The position numbers and the translations under genes were made by a program. Below, piece by piece: positions 17,000-27,276 of a stretch of 64,000 nt of DNA. The notes beneath the pieces were generated by a model. The model was not told the DNA's origin, made no database searches, and saw only the letters and a program-made list of their open reading frames with translations. The first letter of the stretch is position 1, and every line of letters starts with the position of its first letter. This DNA comes from Tidjanibacter massiliensis (GTDB taxonomy: Bacteria > Bacteroidota > Bacteroidia > Bacteroidales > Rikenellaceae), in assembly GCF_900104605.1 (NCBI RefSeq), contig NZ_LT629960.1, positions 2,033,883 to 2,097,882 on the forward strand, read 5' to 3'.

Positions 17000-18442
17000 T
17001 CACGCCTCTTTTTTCCGGCAGTAGAGGATGCCGTTTTCGTCGCGCGTGACGATGACAGCGATGCCTTTTCCGATGAATGCGGCGTCGTCTCCCGCCGCTT
17101 CGTAGTGTCGGCCGCCGATGACCACCTTCCCGGCCGGGCGGAGCGGCGTGGAGGTGATGCCTTCCCGGCCGGTCAGCCCCCGGTCGGCGGCGACGGAGAC
17201 GTACCCGTCGGCGGGCTTCATGTCCGAGACAAGTACGACGCGCCTGCGCAAACCCGATTTGCCGCGCAGGAAACGGTTGCCGAACCATATCGACAGGAGG
17301 AGTCCGACTCCGGCGGAGATAATCACTATCAGGAAGGGGCCGAGCACGACCGATACGGGAAGCTCCCCGGTCGGTACGTAGCGAAGCAATGCGGTGTCTA
17401 TCAGTGCGAAAGCCAGTCCCGTAATCATGGCGACGATACCGAGTATGCCGAGAACTCCGAAGCCGGGAGTGACGAAAATTTCGAGGATTATCAGTACGAT
17501 GCCCGTCAGGAACAGCAGCAGTTCCCAATGGGCGGCCAGTCCTTCCGCATAGAGGGGAGCGAAGTAGAGTACCGCACCCAGAATGGCGACCACGAGCGGA
17601 AATCCTACGCCCGGCGTCTGGAGTTCGAAATAGATGCCTCCGATGATGAGTATGATGAATAGCGCCTGCAAGGTGGGATTGGTGAGGAAACCGATGAACC
17701 GGTCGAGCCAGGAGGGGGCGTATTCGTAAAGCGTATAGTCGTCGATGCCGGCCAGTGCAAGAAGCTCCTCCACCGAGGAGGCTTTCCCTTCGCAGAATCC
17801 CCATGCGATGGCTTCGTCAGCCGTCAGCGTAACCACCTGCGTGCCGTCAGCAAGGTCGGGAACGGCTGTCGAAGGGCTCACCATGGCCTCGGCTATTTGC
17901 GGGTCGCGCCGCCACCGCCACACCGTGTCGCCCCGTTCGGCCGAGGGAACCCGGCCGTGCGCCTCTGCCGTGGCACGCATCATGGAGCGCATGAAACTCT
18001 GATACTTGTCGGGCATCACTGCGCCGCTTCCGTCTACCACCGTGGCTGCTCCGATGCTTGCGCCGGGGCGCATGTAGATGCTGTCGGCGGCGAGGGCAAT
18101 CAGCGCTCCCGCACTGGCGGCCTGGTTATTGATGAAAGCGATGGTGGGGGCGGGGTAGTCCAGCAGCATGGTGCGTATCGAGTCGGCTGCGTCGAGCACT
18201 CCTCCGTAGGTGTTCATGTCGATGATCACGCAGGAGGCGTTCAGCGCCGTCGCCTCTTCCAGGCATCTGGTGACCTGCCTGACCGTCGCGGGCATGATAT
18301 CTTCGCGTATGGGCAGGAGATAGACCGTCGCGCCGGCATACGGGGCGGCTTCTTCCCGGGCGGATATCTCCGCCCCGCGGACCGATACCGCCGCGGCAAA
18401 GAGCAGGAGGTGGAACAGTATTGCCGTACAGAGCTTGTGCAT
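17000..18442 (-). CDS. NfeD-family membrane protein with ClpP-like serine-protease domain
   Basis: 480 residues. I start at 18442, where a signal peptide begins (MHKLCTAILFHLLLFAAA); starts at 18472 and 18493 are possible but add polar residues. The N-terminal domain (about 30-220) is ClpP/SppA-like, with 'VIIDMNTYGGVLDAADSI' and 'FINNQAASAGALIALA' carrying the nucleophilic Ser. Then come about four membrane helices (265-385) and a soluble C-terminal OB-fold NfeD domain (about 405-475). Long NfeD proteins are membrane proteases often paired with stomatin-like proteins; no stomatin gene is present here. It heads an apparent operon with apbE. Confidence 0.9.
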   Translation of the reverse strand: MHKLCTAILFHLLLFAAAVSVRGAEISAREEAAPYAGATVYLLPIREDIMPATVRQVTRCLEEATALNASCVIIDMNTYGGVLDAADSIRTMLLDYPAPTIAFINNQAASAGALIALAADSIYMRPGASIGAATVVDGSGAVMPDKYQSFMRSMMRATAEAHGRVPSAERGDTVWRWRRDPQIAEAMVSPSTAVPDLADGTQVVTLTADEAIAWGFCEGKASSVEELLALAGIDDYTLYEYAPSWLDRFIGFLTNPTLQALFIILIIGGIYFELQTPGVGFPLVVAILGAVLYFAPLYAEGLAAHWELLLFLTGIVLIILEIFVTPGFGVLGILGIVAMITGLAFALIDTALLRYVPTGELPVSVVLGPFLIVIISAGVGLLLSIWFGNRFLRGKSGLRRRVVLVSDMKPADGYVSVAADRGLTGREGITSTPLRPAGKVVIGGRHYEAAGDDAAFIGKGIAVIVTRDENGILYCRKKEA

Positions 18443-18490
18443 GGGCGTATGGTTTTGGATGGCTGTCCGCATCGGCGGACGTTCCGACTG

Positions 18491-18498
18491 CAAATATA
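18491..18498 (-). promoter_or_regulatory. -7 box of nfeD-apbE
   Basis: Minus-strand TATATTTG (perfect TAnnTTTG), 48 bp before the chosen nfeD start. Confidence 0.55.
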
Positions 18499-18673
18499 AC
18501 CAATCGGCAGGGGATTTCCCTGTCTGCCGGACCGGAGAATTGCTGCGGTGGATTGCCGTCCATTCCCGTTCGGTGTATATGTGTTATTAAATATTTTTAG
18601 TAACCCCTCTTCTGGCTGTCTCTCCGCATACGGAGGTAAAATAATGATAATAAATAATTTTAAAGGGGGTCTT

Positions 18674-18704
18674 TTTGCGTAAAGATAAAAAAGATTTATC
18701 TTTG
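18674..18704 (+). promoter_or_regulatory. Promoter of rpsO-pnp
   Basis: TTTG (18674-18677), a 19-bp spacer and TATCTTTG (18697-18704). This is a full -33/-7 consensus match, 68 bp before the rpsO start. Confidence 0.8.
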
Positions 18705-18772
18705 CACCACGCTTTGATGTCACCCGGTAAGGCGGATGCATCGTAAAGTGGAACACTAAATAATTTTTAGTC

Positions 18773-19045
18773 ATGAGCTATTTGACAGCTGAAAAGAAGC
18801 AGGAGCTTTTTGGGCAGTACGGTTCTTCCAATACCGACACTGGTTCGCCTGAGAGCCAGATTGCGTTATTCACCTACCGTATCAACCACCTTACGGAACA
18901 TCTCAAGAGGAACAGGCACGACTACGGGACCCAGCGCGCGTTGCTGAGGCTCGTCGGTAAGCGCCGCAAGTCGCTCGATTATCTGAAGAAGGTTGATATA
19001 GAACGTTACAGGGCTATTGTGAAAGCTCTGAACCTGAGGAAATAA
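18773..19045 (+). CDS. rpsO: 30S ribosomal protein S15
   Basis: 90 residues, the standard S15 length, with the signature 'DTGSPESQIALFTYRINHLTEHLK' region and 'RLVGKRRKSLDYLKK'. S15 binds 16S rRNA early in small-subunit assembly. It is followed by pnp, a gene order kept across many bacteria. A hairpin with a modest T-tract separates them. Confidence 0.98.
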   Translation: MSYLTAEKKQELFGQYGSSNTDTGSPESQIALFTYRINHLTEHLKRNRHDYGTQRALLRLVGKRRKSLDYLKKVDIERYRAIVKALNLRK

Positions 19046-19073
19046 TACGGTTCCTGCAAGGCTGGAGTCAAGT

Positions 19074-19105
19074 GAAGGCAATTAGACAGTAATTGCCTTC
19101 GCTTT
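19074..19105 (+). terminator. Hairpin between rpsO and pnp
   Basis: A perfect 10-bp stem (19074-19083 with 19091-19100) and 7-nt loop, then a short T-rich tract. It could partly terminate rpsO transcripts, act as a processing site, or both. Confidence 0.55.
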
Positions 19106-19124
19106 TATTGGATAAGACATTTTT

Positions 19125-19130
19125 GGAGGA
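19125..19130 (+). promoter_or_regulatory. Strong Shine-Dalgarno of pnp
   Basis: GGAGGA 8 bp before the ATG at 19139. Such a strong site is rare in this window and supports 19139 as the start over the in-frame ATGs at 19142 and 19145. Confidence 0.55.
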
Positions 19131-19138
19131 TAAAAAAT

Positions 19139-21364
19139 ATGATGATGTACAAAGAGACGACGAAGGTCATTCCGCTGGGGGATGACCGCGAGATTACCAT
19201 CTCGACGGGAAAACTTGCCAAGCAGGCCGACGGTGCGGTCGTGGTCAAACAGGGGGATACGATGCTCCTGGCGACCGTGGTCGCAGCCAAAGACGCCAAG
19301 CCGGACGTGGATTTCATGCCGCTTTCGGTGGAATATAAAGAGAAATACGCCGCTGCCGGCCGTTATCCGGGCGGCTTCCTGAAAAGGGAGGCACGTCCGT
19401 CGGACAGCGAAATACTCATAGCGAGGCTCATCGACAGGGCCCTCCGTCCGCTCTTTCCGGCGGATTACCATGCGGAGGTTTTCGTGACGGTGAATCTGAT
19501 TTCGGCGGCGAAGGACATTCAGCCGGATGCGCTCGCGGGCCTCGCCGCATCGGCGGCGCTCGCCGTATCGGATATTCCCTTCGGCGGTCCCATTTCGGAG
19601 GTGCGCGTATCGCGTATCGACGGTAAGTTCGTCATCAACCCCACTTTCAGCGACAACGCCCGTGCCGATATCGACATCATGGTCGGTGCTACGATAGACA
19701 ACATTCTGATGGTCGAAGGCGAGATGAACGAGGTGAGCGAGGCCGACATGCTGGAGGCCATCAAATTCGCCCACGAGGAGATAAAGAAGCAGTGCGCCGT
19801 GCAGATAGAGCTCATGAAGGAGCTCGGCAAGGATGTGAAGCGGACCTATTGCCACGAAGTGAACGACGAGGAACTGCGCCAGCTCGTCATCCGGGAGACC
19901 TACGACAAGGTGTACGCGGTGGCTACGAGTGCATCCGGCAAGCAGGAGCGTACCGAAAAGTTCGAAGAGATAGAGGCCGAATTCTGCACCCGTTATACCG
20001 AGGAGGAGCTCGCCGAGAAGCTGCCGCTCATCAAGCGCTATTTCCACGACGACGTGCTGAAAAAGGCGATGCGCCGTATGATACTCGACGAGGGCAAACG
20101 CCTTGACGGCCGCCGCACGGACGAGATTCGTCCGATATGGTGCGAAGTGGGTCCGCTGCCCGCCGCGCACGGCTCGGCGATATTCACTCGTGGCGAGACC
20201 CAGTCGCTCACGACCGTGACGCTCGGTACGAAACTCGACGAAAAGCAGATCGACCAGGTACTCGTACAGGGTTCCGAACAGTTCGTCCTGCACTACAACT
20301 TCCCGCCCTTCTCGACGGGAGAGGCGAAACCGGCCCGCGGCCTTTCGCGCCGTGAGATAGGGCACGGCAACCTCGCATGGAGAGCCCTCAAGCCCATGGT
20401 GCCGGTCGGGGAGGAGAATCCCTATGCGGTGCGGGTGGTGTCGGATATTCTCGAATCGAACGGTTCGTCGTCGATGGCTACCGTATGCGCCGGTACGCTG
20501 GCACTCATGGATTCGGGGCTGAAACTCAAGAAACCGGTTTCGGGTATCGCCATGGGGCTTATTTCCGACTCCGAATCGGACAAGTATGCCATCCTGTCCG
20601 ATATTCTCGGCGATGAGGACCATCTGGGCGACATGGACTTCAAGGTTGCCGGTACGCGTGACGGCATCACCGCCACGCAGATGGATATCAAGGTGGACGG
20701 CCTCTCCTATGAGGTGCTGGCCAAAGCCCTCGAACAGGCCCGCGTAGGCCGTCTCTACATTATGGACAAACTGACCGACACGATAGCCGAACCGCGCGAG
20801 GACTTCCGTCCGTTCGTACCGCGTATCGTGCAGATTACCATTCCGTCCGACTTCATCGGAGCCGTTATCGGCCCGGGCGGCAAGGTCATTCAGGAAATCC
20901 AGAAGACGACTGGTACGACCATCACCATCACCGAGGAGGACAACAAGGGTATCGTGGATATTTTCGGCGAGAACAAGGAGGGTATGGATGCCGCGCTCGC
21001 CCGTATCAAGGCCATCGTGGCCGTTCCCGAGGTGGGCGAGGTCTATAACGGCAAGATACGCTCCATCGTAGCGTTCGGCGCTTTCGTGGAGATACTTCCC
21101 GGCAAGGATGCGCTCCTGCACATCTCCGAGATAGACTACAAACGTTTCGAGACGATGGACGAGACCGGCCTCAAGGAGGGCGACATGATAGAGGTCAAGC
21201 TGATAGGCATGGACCCCAAGACCGGCAAGCTCAAGCTCTCCCACAAGGCACTGCTCCCGAAACCGGAGGGTTACGAAGAGCCCGAAAAGCGTGAACGGCG
21301 CGACCGGGGAGAGAGGTCCGAAAAACGCGACGGCAAGCATGAAAGGCGTGAACATAAGAAATGA
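19139..21364 (+). CDS. pnp: Polyribonucleotide nucleotidyltransferase (PNPase)
   Basis: 741 residues with the full PNPase layout: RNase PH domain 1 (about 10-145), linker helices, RNase PH domain 2 (about 320-550, with '[20 protein letters not shown]' supplying the catalytic Asp residues), a KH domain ('[16 protein letters not shown]'), an S1 domain ('[24 protein letters not shown]'), and a short highly charged Arg/Lys/Glu tail. It degrades RNA 3' to 5' by phosphorolysis and adds tails in the degradosome. It sits downstream of rpsO with a hairpin between, as in many bacteria. Confidence 0.98.
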   Translation: MMMYKETTKVIPLGDDREITISTGKLAKQADGAVVVKQGDTMLLATVVAAKDAKPDVDFMPLSVEYKEKYAAAGRYPGGFLKREARPSDSEILIARLIDRALRPLFPADYHAEVFVTVNLISAAKDIQPDALAGLAASAALAVSDIPFGGPISEVRVSRIDGKFVINPTFSDNARADIDIMVGATIDNILMVEGEMNEVSEADMLEAIKFAHEEIKKQCAVQIELMKELGKDVKRTYCHEVNDEELRQLVIRETYDKVYAVATSASGKQERTEKFEEIEAEFCTRYTEEELAEKLPLIKRYFHDDVLKKAMRRMILDEGKRLDGRRTDEIRPIWCEVGPLPAAHGSAIFTRGETQSLTTVTLGTKLDEKQIDQVLVQGSEQFVLHYNFPPFSTGEAKPARGLSRREIGHGNLAWRALKPMVPVGEENPYAVRVVSDILESNGSSSMATVCAGTLALMDSGLKLKKPVSGIAMGLISDSESDKYAILSDILGDEDHLGDMDFKVAGTRDGITATQMDIKVDGLSYEVLAKALEQARVGRLYIMDKLTDTIAEPREDFRPFVPRIVQITIPSDFIGAVIGPGGKVIQEIQKTTGTTITITEEDNKGIVDIFGENKEGMDAALARIKAIVAVPEVGEVYNGKIRSIVAFGAFVEILPGKDALLHISEIDYKRFETMDETGLKEGDMIEVKLIGMDPKTGKLKLSHKALLPKPEGYEEPEKRERRDRGERSEKRDGKHERREHKK

Positions 21365-21491
21365 ATGGTATAGTTTTTGACGCCTGATTCGAACCGAACA
21401 GAGGGATTGCCGGGAAAGCGTGTCGTTTTTAACTTCCGTCGGGCAAAGAAAGAATTGTAGGTGAAAATTATGCGGAAATAAAATATATTCT

Positions 21492-21499
21492 TATTTTTG
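21492..21499 (+). promoter_or_regulatory. -7 box of the TPR lipoprotein gene
   Basis: TATTTTTG (TAnnTTTG) in an AT-rich stretch 74 bp before the ATG at 21574, implying a leader of about 70 nt. Confidence 0.6.
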
Positions 21500-21573
21500 C
21501 TTTACTAACGCCGTTTAGTCGTGTGGGAAAAGAGATGCAATAAATAATAACAAACTATCTTAATACATTAATT

Positions 21574-23262
21574 ATGAGAAGATTAGCTCAGGTGGGCCTG
21601 GCGCTTACCACAATGATGGTTCTGCTCGTCGGATGTAATCCGTACAACAAGATGCAGAAGAATGTCGGCAAGATAGACGCTTACGCGACTCCCGAGGTGC
21701 TTGCGCTTAAGGGACAGACCGTTGAAGCCGATATCACTTATACTTTCCCCAAGAAGTACTTCTATGAGGAAATGATTCTCAAGGTAACCCCGGTGCTCGT
21801 GTTCGAGGGCGGCGAGGTTGCAGGCACCCCGAAATATTTCCAGGGCGAGGACGTAAGGGACAACTACACCCCGGTTTCGTGGAAGAATGGTGGCGTATTT
21901 ACGCAGAAGGTCGTTTTCCCGTATGACGAAAGGGCCAATCTTTCGACGCTCGTTCTCCGCGTGGAGGGCCGTACGGCCGACCAGTGCCGTCGTGACAAGT
22001 TCAAAACTTTCGGCGACTTTGGCTCCGTAGTGGTTGCGCAGGGTATCAGCACCGTACAGTCGCTGGCCGATATGCCCTACATGATTCTTATGGACCACAA
22101 CTTCAAGAGAGTCAGGACTGTTACCGGCGAGGCCGATATCCATTATCAGATAAACAGCCCGGTAGTGCGCAAGAACCAGCTCTCCCTGGAGCAGGTGAAA
22201 CTTTTCGAGGCATTCGTGCGTGAGAACTCCGCTGCCGAGGATGTGACGATGGGAACCGTTTATGCAAAGGGTTACGCATCGCCCGACGGTCCGGAGAACT
22301 TCAACCAGAAACTCTCCGCAGAGCGCAGCAAGAGCGGTGAAAAGGCTATCAAGGAGAACCTCAAGGGTATCGACGTACAGTACGACGCAGCCGCTTACGG
22401 TGAAGACTGGGAAGGCTTCCGCGAACTGGTTGCCGCTTCCGATATCGCCGACAAGGACCTTATTCTTCAGGTGCTTTCGATGTACGATTCCTCCGCACGC
22501 CGCGAACAGGAAATCAAGAACCTTTCCGCCGTATATAACGAGCTCAAGACCAAGATTCTTCCGGAACTCCGCCGTACCCAGCTCGTTGCTTCGGCCGATG
22601 TAGTAGGCCTCAGCGACGAGGAGATTGTGGCCGCCATTCAGTCCAAGGACGGCAGCCTCAGACTCGATGAGATACTTTACGGCGCTACGCTTATCAACGA
22701 CCCGGCCAAGAAGATTGCCGCTTATAGGATGGCAGCCGAGAAGTACAACGACGTGGCCGCTTACAACAACCTGGCAGTCGCTTTGATGATGAACGGCGAT
22801 GTAGCCGGTGCAAAGCAGGCTATCGACAAGGCTGCGCGTATCAACGGCAACCCGACGGTGACCAACAACCTCGCAGCCGTGGCCATCGCACAGGGCGACC
22901 TCGAATCTGCCAAGAAGTACCTCTCTGCACTCAACAGCAAGGAGGCTCAGATGAACAAAGGACTCGTTGCTCTCCAGGAAGGCGACTACGTGGTAGCTAC
23001 CCGCGACCTCGAAGGGTACAACCTTGCTGTGGTGGAGGTGCTGAACGGCAACTATGCGAATGCGAAACAGGCTCTCGGCAACTGCAAGTGTGCGGATTCC
23101 GAATATCTCCGTGCTATCATAGCCATGAGGGAGGGCGACAGCCAGGGTGCTATCAGCTATCTGCGCAACGCTATTGCTCTCAAACCGTCGCTCCGGGAGG
23201 CTGCCAAGACCGATGTTGAGTTTGCAAGGCTCTTCAACTCTCCTGAGTTCCAGGCTCTCTAA
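21574..23262 (+). CDS. TPR-repeat lipoprotein, probably abundant envelope protein
   Basis: 562 residues with a lipoprotein signal (lipobox LLVGC, Cys about residue 21). The N-terminal ~200 residues are beta-rich. A middle segment ('GYASPDGPENFNQKLSAERSKS') resembles the OmpA-like peptidoglycan-binding pattern where Asn/Arg positions follow 'GYASP.G'. The C-terminal third contains tetratricopeptide-like repeats (for example 'YNNLAVALMMNGDVAGAKQAIDKAA'). Codon use looks like that of highly expressed genes. Such proteins occur in Bacteroidales outer membranes; binding to peptidoglycan or assembly of surface proteins is inferred. It is monocistronic, with its own promoter and terminator. Confidence 0.75.
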   Translation: MRRLAQVGLALTTMMVLLVGCNPYNKMQKNVGKIDAYATPEVLALKGQTVEADITYTFPKKYFYEEMILKVTPVLVFEGGEVAGTPKYFQGEDVRDNYTPVSWKNGGVFTQKVVFPYDERANLSTLVLRVEGRTADQCRRDKFKTFGDFGSVVVAQGISTVQSLADMPYMILMDHNFKRVRTVTGEADIHYQINSPVVRKNQLSLEQVKLFEAFVRENSAAEDVTMGTVYAKGYASPDGPENFNQKLSAERSKSGEKAIKENLKGIDVQYDAAAYGEDWEGFRELVAASDIADKDLILQVLSMYDSSARREQEIKNLSAVYNELKTKILPELRRTQLVASADVVGLSDEEIVAAIQSKDGSLRLDEILYGATLINDPAKKIAAYRMAAEKYNDVAAYNNLAVALMMNGDVAGAKQAIDKAARINGNPTVTNNLAAVAIAQGDLESAKKYLSALNSKEAQMNKGLVALQEGDYVVATRDLEGYNLAVVEVLNGNYANAKQALGNCKCADSEYLRAIIAMREGDSQGAISYLRNAIALKPSLREAAKTDVEFARLFNSPEFQAL

Positions 23263-23285
23263 TCGAGCAGAAAAGATATGATACG

Positions 23286-23316
23286 AAGGCGGCGCTTTGA
23301 AGGCGCCGCCTTTTTT
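23286..23316 (+). terminator. Intrinsic terminator of the TPR lipoprotein gene
   Basis: A 10-bp GC-rich stem (23286-23295 with 23303-23312) runs into six T residues, 23 bp after the stop. Confidence 0.9.
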
Positions 23317-23686
23317 CGTGCGGTCCGGCCGGGAGGCGTTTGGCGGTTGCCTGCGGGCAGGACATGACGACCGTTGTCGGGTTTGTCTGTATCGTTGTGC
23401 GTATCTGACGGAATGTGTGTCGTGCGATGCACGCTCCGGGCTGGAGGCTGCTTATGCGGACCGGGGACGGAATCGGGGCTGGTATCCTGTGCTTGTGTCC
23501 GGTGTTTCCTTGTTGTAGCGCATGTTGGGTGCACCGGCGGATTGGATGGCATGCGGCGGGTGCGGTGCTTTCCGGTTTCGGGCAGTCGGTTCTGCCTGCG
23601 GGACAGTTCCGTGAACGGTGCGACTCCGAAAGGGTTCGGGGCGATAATAGGCGGACAACGGATAGTGCGCCAATCTTTCTTTTTCT
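23317..23686 (+). other. Non-coding stretch with no recognisable gene
   Basis: Between the terminator and the next promoter only short unrelated frames are seen. No repeat or RNA fold stood out. Confidence 0.55.
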
Positions 23687-23694
23687 TATCTTTG
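23687..23694 (+). promoter_or_regulatory. -7 box of the SGNH-MBOAT operon
   Basis: TATCTTTG, a perfect TAnnTTTG, 23 bp before the ATG at 23718. Confidence 0.65.
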
Positions 23695-23717
23695 TCGACG
23701 TTATACCTTAGAATCGT

Positions 23718-25703
23718 ATGCCGGGGCCAAAGGATTATACAAGAAGCGGGTTTTATATCACTTCGCTCGTCATCATACTGCTGTTGTGCGTTTCGTTCAT
23801 TCCGAGTTTCCGGGTGGGAAACGTGGTGGTGAAAAGGGCCAATATCCTTTCGGATGTCGTGACCTTTCAGGATGAAAGGCTCGTGCCCGTTTCCGATATG
23901 GATTTGCTCGACACGTCGTTCCTCGATGATTTCAAGCCCGTGCCCGTACAGGAGGTGGTGGATGCCACGGGTGTTACGGGACCGGAGGGAATTCCGGGCG
24001 AGGACGGAACCGATGCGGAGGGGTTGTCGGTCCCCTGTGTGGAGGGGCCCGGTATCGTTCCAATAACGGATTACAGTCCGGACGAACAGATGATGGCACG
24101 TTTCTACCATGCGCTGGCATACGAAGCCGACGAACGTACGGTACGCATAGCGGTGCTCGGCGATTCTTTCATCGAGGCCGATATCATTACTGCCGATATG
24201 AGGGAACAGCTGCAGATGGCATACGGCGGCAGCGGAGTCGGCTTCGTCCCTTTCTCCACGCCCCTGTCTAAATACCGCGGTACGGTGACGCACAATCACG
24301 AGGGGTGGACCGACTACAACCTGATAAAGCGCAAGAGCGTGCCGGAGGAGTATAAGGAGTGGTTTTTCGTGTCGGGAATGCTTTCCATTCCCGGGGAGAA
24401 CGCCTCGGCGGAGTATAAGGGGGTGCAGTTCCGTCGGCGTATCGAGAAGACCAATACGGCCTCCCTCTTTTTCGTCAACCGGAAACATACAGTGCTGGAG
24501 GTTACCGTCAATGGCGACGAAAGGCGTAATTATGCCCCCGATTCGGGCGAACAGGTGCAGCGGATATTCATCGGCCGGCCCGATATTTCGGAGCTGCGGA
24601 TAAATCTCTCCCATACGGCCGGTTTCATCGGTTACGGGGCGGTGCTCGAAGACAGTGTGGGCGTCAGCGTCCACAATTTTTCGGTACGCAGCAACAGCGG
24701 ACTCGCCCTGCTCGGTACGGATTACCGCATCAATCGGGAGTTCGACGAATACATGAATTACGACATGGTTATCCTTCAATACGGACTGAATGCCATGTCG
24801 GCGGATGTGACCGATTACGGCTATTACCAGAAACAGCTTGTCAAAATCATCAATTACATAAAGCAGTGTTTTCCGGGCAGCGCCGTCGTGGTCATGAGCG
24901 TGGGTGACAGGAGTACCATGCAGAACGGTACCGCCGTCACCATGCCTGCCGTGAAGGCCATGCTGAAGACGCAGGAGCGTGCCGCCGAGGAGTGCGGCGT
25001 CGGTTTCTGGAATACGTACGAGGCCATGGGGGGCGACAACTCGATGCCCAAATTCGTGGAGCGCCACTGGGCTGCGAAGGATTATACCCATATCGGTTAT
25101 CCGGGAGGCAAATACATCGCCGAACAGTTTGTGAAATTCATCAATGCTGCGGTGGAGAACGTTCGGGAGCAGGATGCCGAGAAGGCCCGGCGTGCCGAGC
25201 AGCTACGACGGGAGGAGGAGAAGCGGCGTGCGGCGACTCTGCTCGGCCGGGGGACGCTGCTCGACGACAGCCTCTCCGACAGGCTGCGGGAGGTCTCGGG
25301 CGGAGCCTTCTCTTTCGGGACGGCCGATGGAAAGAGCGACGTCGAAGCCGTAGCTTCCGATGGCGCGGAGGAACCTATAATGGGTGCTTCCGGTCTCGGC
25401 GGCGATGCAGGGACGGAGTTCTCCGTGCCCACGGCAGATGCCGGAGCGGTGCGTAACGGCAGCGCTGCTCCCGGCGTTCGGAAGGAGGGAATGCCCTTCG
25501 TATCGCCGGATGGAAATTCGAATTCTCAGCCTGTCTCTGCGGCGCGGGTGCAGGGAGGAGAGGTTCCGGATGCCGGCGGGAATGCCGTTTCTTTGGCAGC
25601 AGGCGGGGAGACGGCTGCTGCTTCATCCGATGTCGGCCGAGGGACGGAGGAACCGGCCGAAGAGGGCGCGGAAACGGGGCTGACGGATGCCGCAGCGGAA
25701 TAG
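23718..25703 (+). CDS. Membrane-anchored SGNH/GDSL hydrolase with low-complexity tail
   Basis: 661 residues. One N-terminal membrane helix (about 13-33) is followed by a periplasmic domain with the SGNH blocks: block I 'VLGDSFIEAD' (near residue 147) with the nucleophilic Ser, block III-like 'QYGLNAM' (near 355) and block V 'KDYTHIGYPGG' (near 455) with the Asp-x-x-His pair. From about residue 475 there is a charged helix and then ~170 Gly/Ala/Glu-rich residues without visible fold. The next gene, 20 bp downstream, is an MBOAT acyltransferase. SGNH partners of MBOAT proteins (AlgJ/AlgX, PatB types) move acetyl groups to or from extracellular glycans. That pairing is the basis for an O-acylation role here; the glycan is unknown. 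Confidence 0.8.
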   Translation: MPGPKDYTRSGFYITSLVIILLLCVSFIPSFRVGNVVVKRANILSDVVTFQDERLVPVSDMDLLDTSFLDDFKPVPVQEVVDATGVTGPEGIPGEDGTDAEGLSVPCVEGPGIVPITDYSPDEQMMARFYHALAYEADERTVRIAVLGDSFIEADIITADMREQLQMAYGGSGVGFVPFSTPLSKYRGTVTHNHEGWTDYNLIKRKSVPEEYKEWFFVSGMLSIPGENASAEYKGVQFRRRIEKTNTASLFFVNRKHTVLEVTVNGDERRNYAPDSGEQVQRIFIGRPDISELRINLSHTAGFIGYGAVLEDSVGVSVHNFSVRSNSGLALLGTDYRINREFDEYMNYDMVILQYGLNAMSADVTDYGYYQKQLVKIINYIKQCFPGSAVVVMSVGDRSTMQNGTAVTMPAVKAMLKTQERAAEECGVGFWNTYEAMGGDNSMPKFVERHWAAKDYTHIGYPGGKYIAEQFVKFINAAVENVREQDAEKARRAEQLRREEEKRRAATLLGRGTLLDDSLSDRLREVSGGAFSFGTADGKSDVEAVASDGAEEPIMGASGLGGDAGTEFSVPTADAGAVRNGSAAPGVRKEGMPFVSPDGNSNSQPVSAARVQGGEVPDAGGNAVSLAAGGETAAASSDVGRGTEEPAEEGAETGLTDAAAE

Positions 25704-25723
25704 TAATCCCTTGCAGAGAACAG

Positions 25724-27223
25724 ATGGTCGATATTTCCCGCATAACGGAGGCCGTTGCCGAATTGCTGCGATACAATCCGGCCAGCCCGATGATATTTAG
25801 CAGCGGGATATTCCTTTTTCTCTTTGCAGGGTTCACTCTGTTCTACTCTTTCATGCGCCGGACACCCGTGCTGCGCATGGTCTATGTCTCCCTCTTTTCG
25901 ATTTATTTTTATTACAAGACCGGCGGTCTCTATTTTTTCCTGCTGATACTTGTATCCGTGACCGATTTTGTCATCGGACGGTTGCTGGCTGCCACCGAGG
26001 CGAAGCCTTACCGGCGGGGACTTGTCGCGCTGAGCGTACTGATAAATCTCGGTATGCTCGCCTATTTCAAATATACCAATCTCTTCATACAGATAGCGAA
26101 CGACCTTGCAGGGCACGACGTATTGGCCTTCCGGAACATCTTCCTGCCGGTAGGCATCTCTTTCTTCGTGTTCCAGTCGATGAGCTACACGATTGACATC
26201 TACCGGCGGCAGCTCACGCCGTTGACCTGCTGGCTGGACTATTTCTTCTATCTTTCGTTCTTTCCGCAGCTCGTCGCAGGTCCTATCGTGCGTGCGCGCG
26301 ATTTCATTCCGCAGATAAGACAGAACCCGCTGCGGGTGACGAGGGAGATGTTCGGCCGGGGGCTGTTTCTGATTATGACCGGTCTTGTCAAAAAGGCGGT
26401 CATATCGGACTATATCAGCGTCAATTTCGTGGACAGGGTGTTCGACAATCCGATGCTGTACAGCGGCTTCGAGAACCTCATGGGCGTTTACGGCTATGCA
26501 CTCCAGATTTACTGCGATTTCTCCGGTTACTCGGACATGGCCATCGGCATCGCGCTGCTGCTCGGTTTCCGGTTCCCGAAAAACTTCGATTCGCCTTACA
26601 AGTCGGCCACGATAACGGAGTTCTGGCGGCGCTGGCACATCTCGCTCTCGACGTGGCTCAAGGATTATCTCTATATCTCGCTCGGCGGCAACCGGAAAGG
26701 CCGGTTCCGCACTTATGTGAACCTCGTTGTCACCATGTTGCTCGGGGGGCTGTGGCACGGTGCGGCGCCGAGATTCGTCCTGTGGGGCGGTTTCCACGGC
26801 CTGCTGCTCGCACTGCATAAGTTTCTGATGCGGCTCTTTCCCCGGATGAAAGCCACCGGTGCGGATATGAAAAGAGGATGGCGCATCGCCGGTATCTTCG
26901 TGACATTCCATCTCGTATGTCTCGGCTGGATATTCTTCCGTGCGCGCGACGTGGGTACGGGAGCGGATATCCTCGAACAGGTCTTCACCAATTTCGATAT
27001 TTCACTTATTCCGAACATAATAACCGGATACTGGGAAATCTTCGCCATGATGCTCGTCGGCTATGTCGCCCATTTCATCCCCCGGCGGCTGCAGGAGCGG
27101 GCATGCGATGCCGTCATCCGGAATCCGCTCGCAGTGAATGCTCTGCTTATCGTGGTGATAATATGGGTGGTGATGCAGGTGAAGTCGGCGGACATCCAGC
27201 CGTTCATCTATTTCCAGTTCTGA
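25724..27223 (+). CDS. MBOAT-family membrane O-acyltransferase
   Basis: 499 residues, polytopic, with the AlgI/DltB-type core: 'GISFFVFQSMSYTIDIYR', 'FFPQLVAGPIVRARDFIPQI', 'QIYCDFSGYSDMAIGIA', 'EFWRRWHISLSTWLKDYLYI' and the catalytic-His region 'LLGGLWHGAAPRFVLWG'. These proteins pass acyl groups, usually acetyl, across the inner membrane for modification of alginate, peptidoglycan or teichoic acid. It starts 20 bp after the SGNH hydrolase gene, so the two are surely co-transcribed. The target polymer is not revealed, since no polysaccharide-synthesis genes are adjacent. Confidence 0.93.
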   Translation: MVDISRITEAVAELLRYNPASPMIFSSGIFLFLFAGFTLFYSFMRRTPVLRMVYVSLFSIYFYYKTGGLYFFLLILVSVTDFVIGRLLAATEAKPYRRGLVALSVLINLGMLAYFKYTNLFIQIANDLAGHDVLAFRNIFLPVGISFFVFQSMSYTIDIYRRQLTPLTCWLDYFFYLSFFPQLVAGPIVRARDFIPQIRQNPLRVTREMFGRGLFLIMTGLVKKAVISDYISVNFVDRVFDNPMLYSGFENLMGVYGYALQIYCDFSGYSDMAIGIALLLGFRFPKNFDSPYKSATITEFWRRWHISLSTWLKDYLYISLGGNRKGRFRTYVNLVVTMLLGGLWHGAAPRFVLWGGFHGLLLALHKFLMRLFPRMKATGADMKRGWRIAGIFVTFHLVCLGWIFFRARDVGTGADILEQVFTNFDISLIPNIITGYWEIFAMMLVGYVAHFIPRRLQERACDAVIRNPLAVNALLIVVIIWVVMQVKSADIQPFIYFQF

Positions 27224-27276
27224 CGGCGGCGGTCGGAGCGACGGAACGAAAGAGTACAGTAAATTGACAGGCATAT

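Noticed and set aside
19082..21355. 757-codon minus-strand frame over pnp
   Set aside because: It is a mirror of a clearly real PNPase gene and has low-complexity composition.
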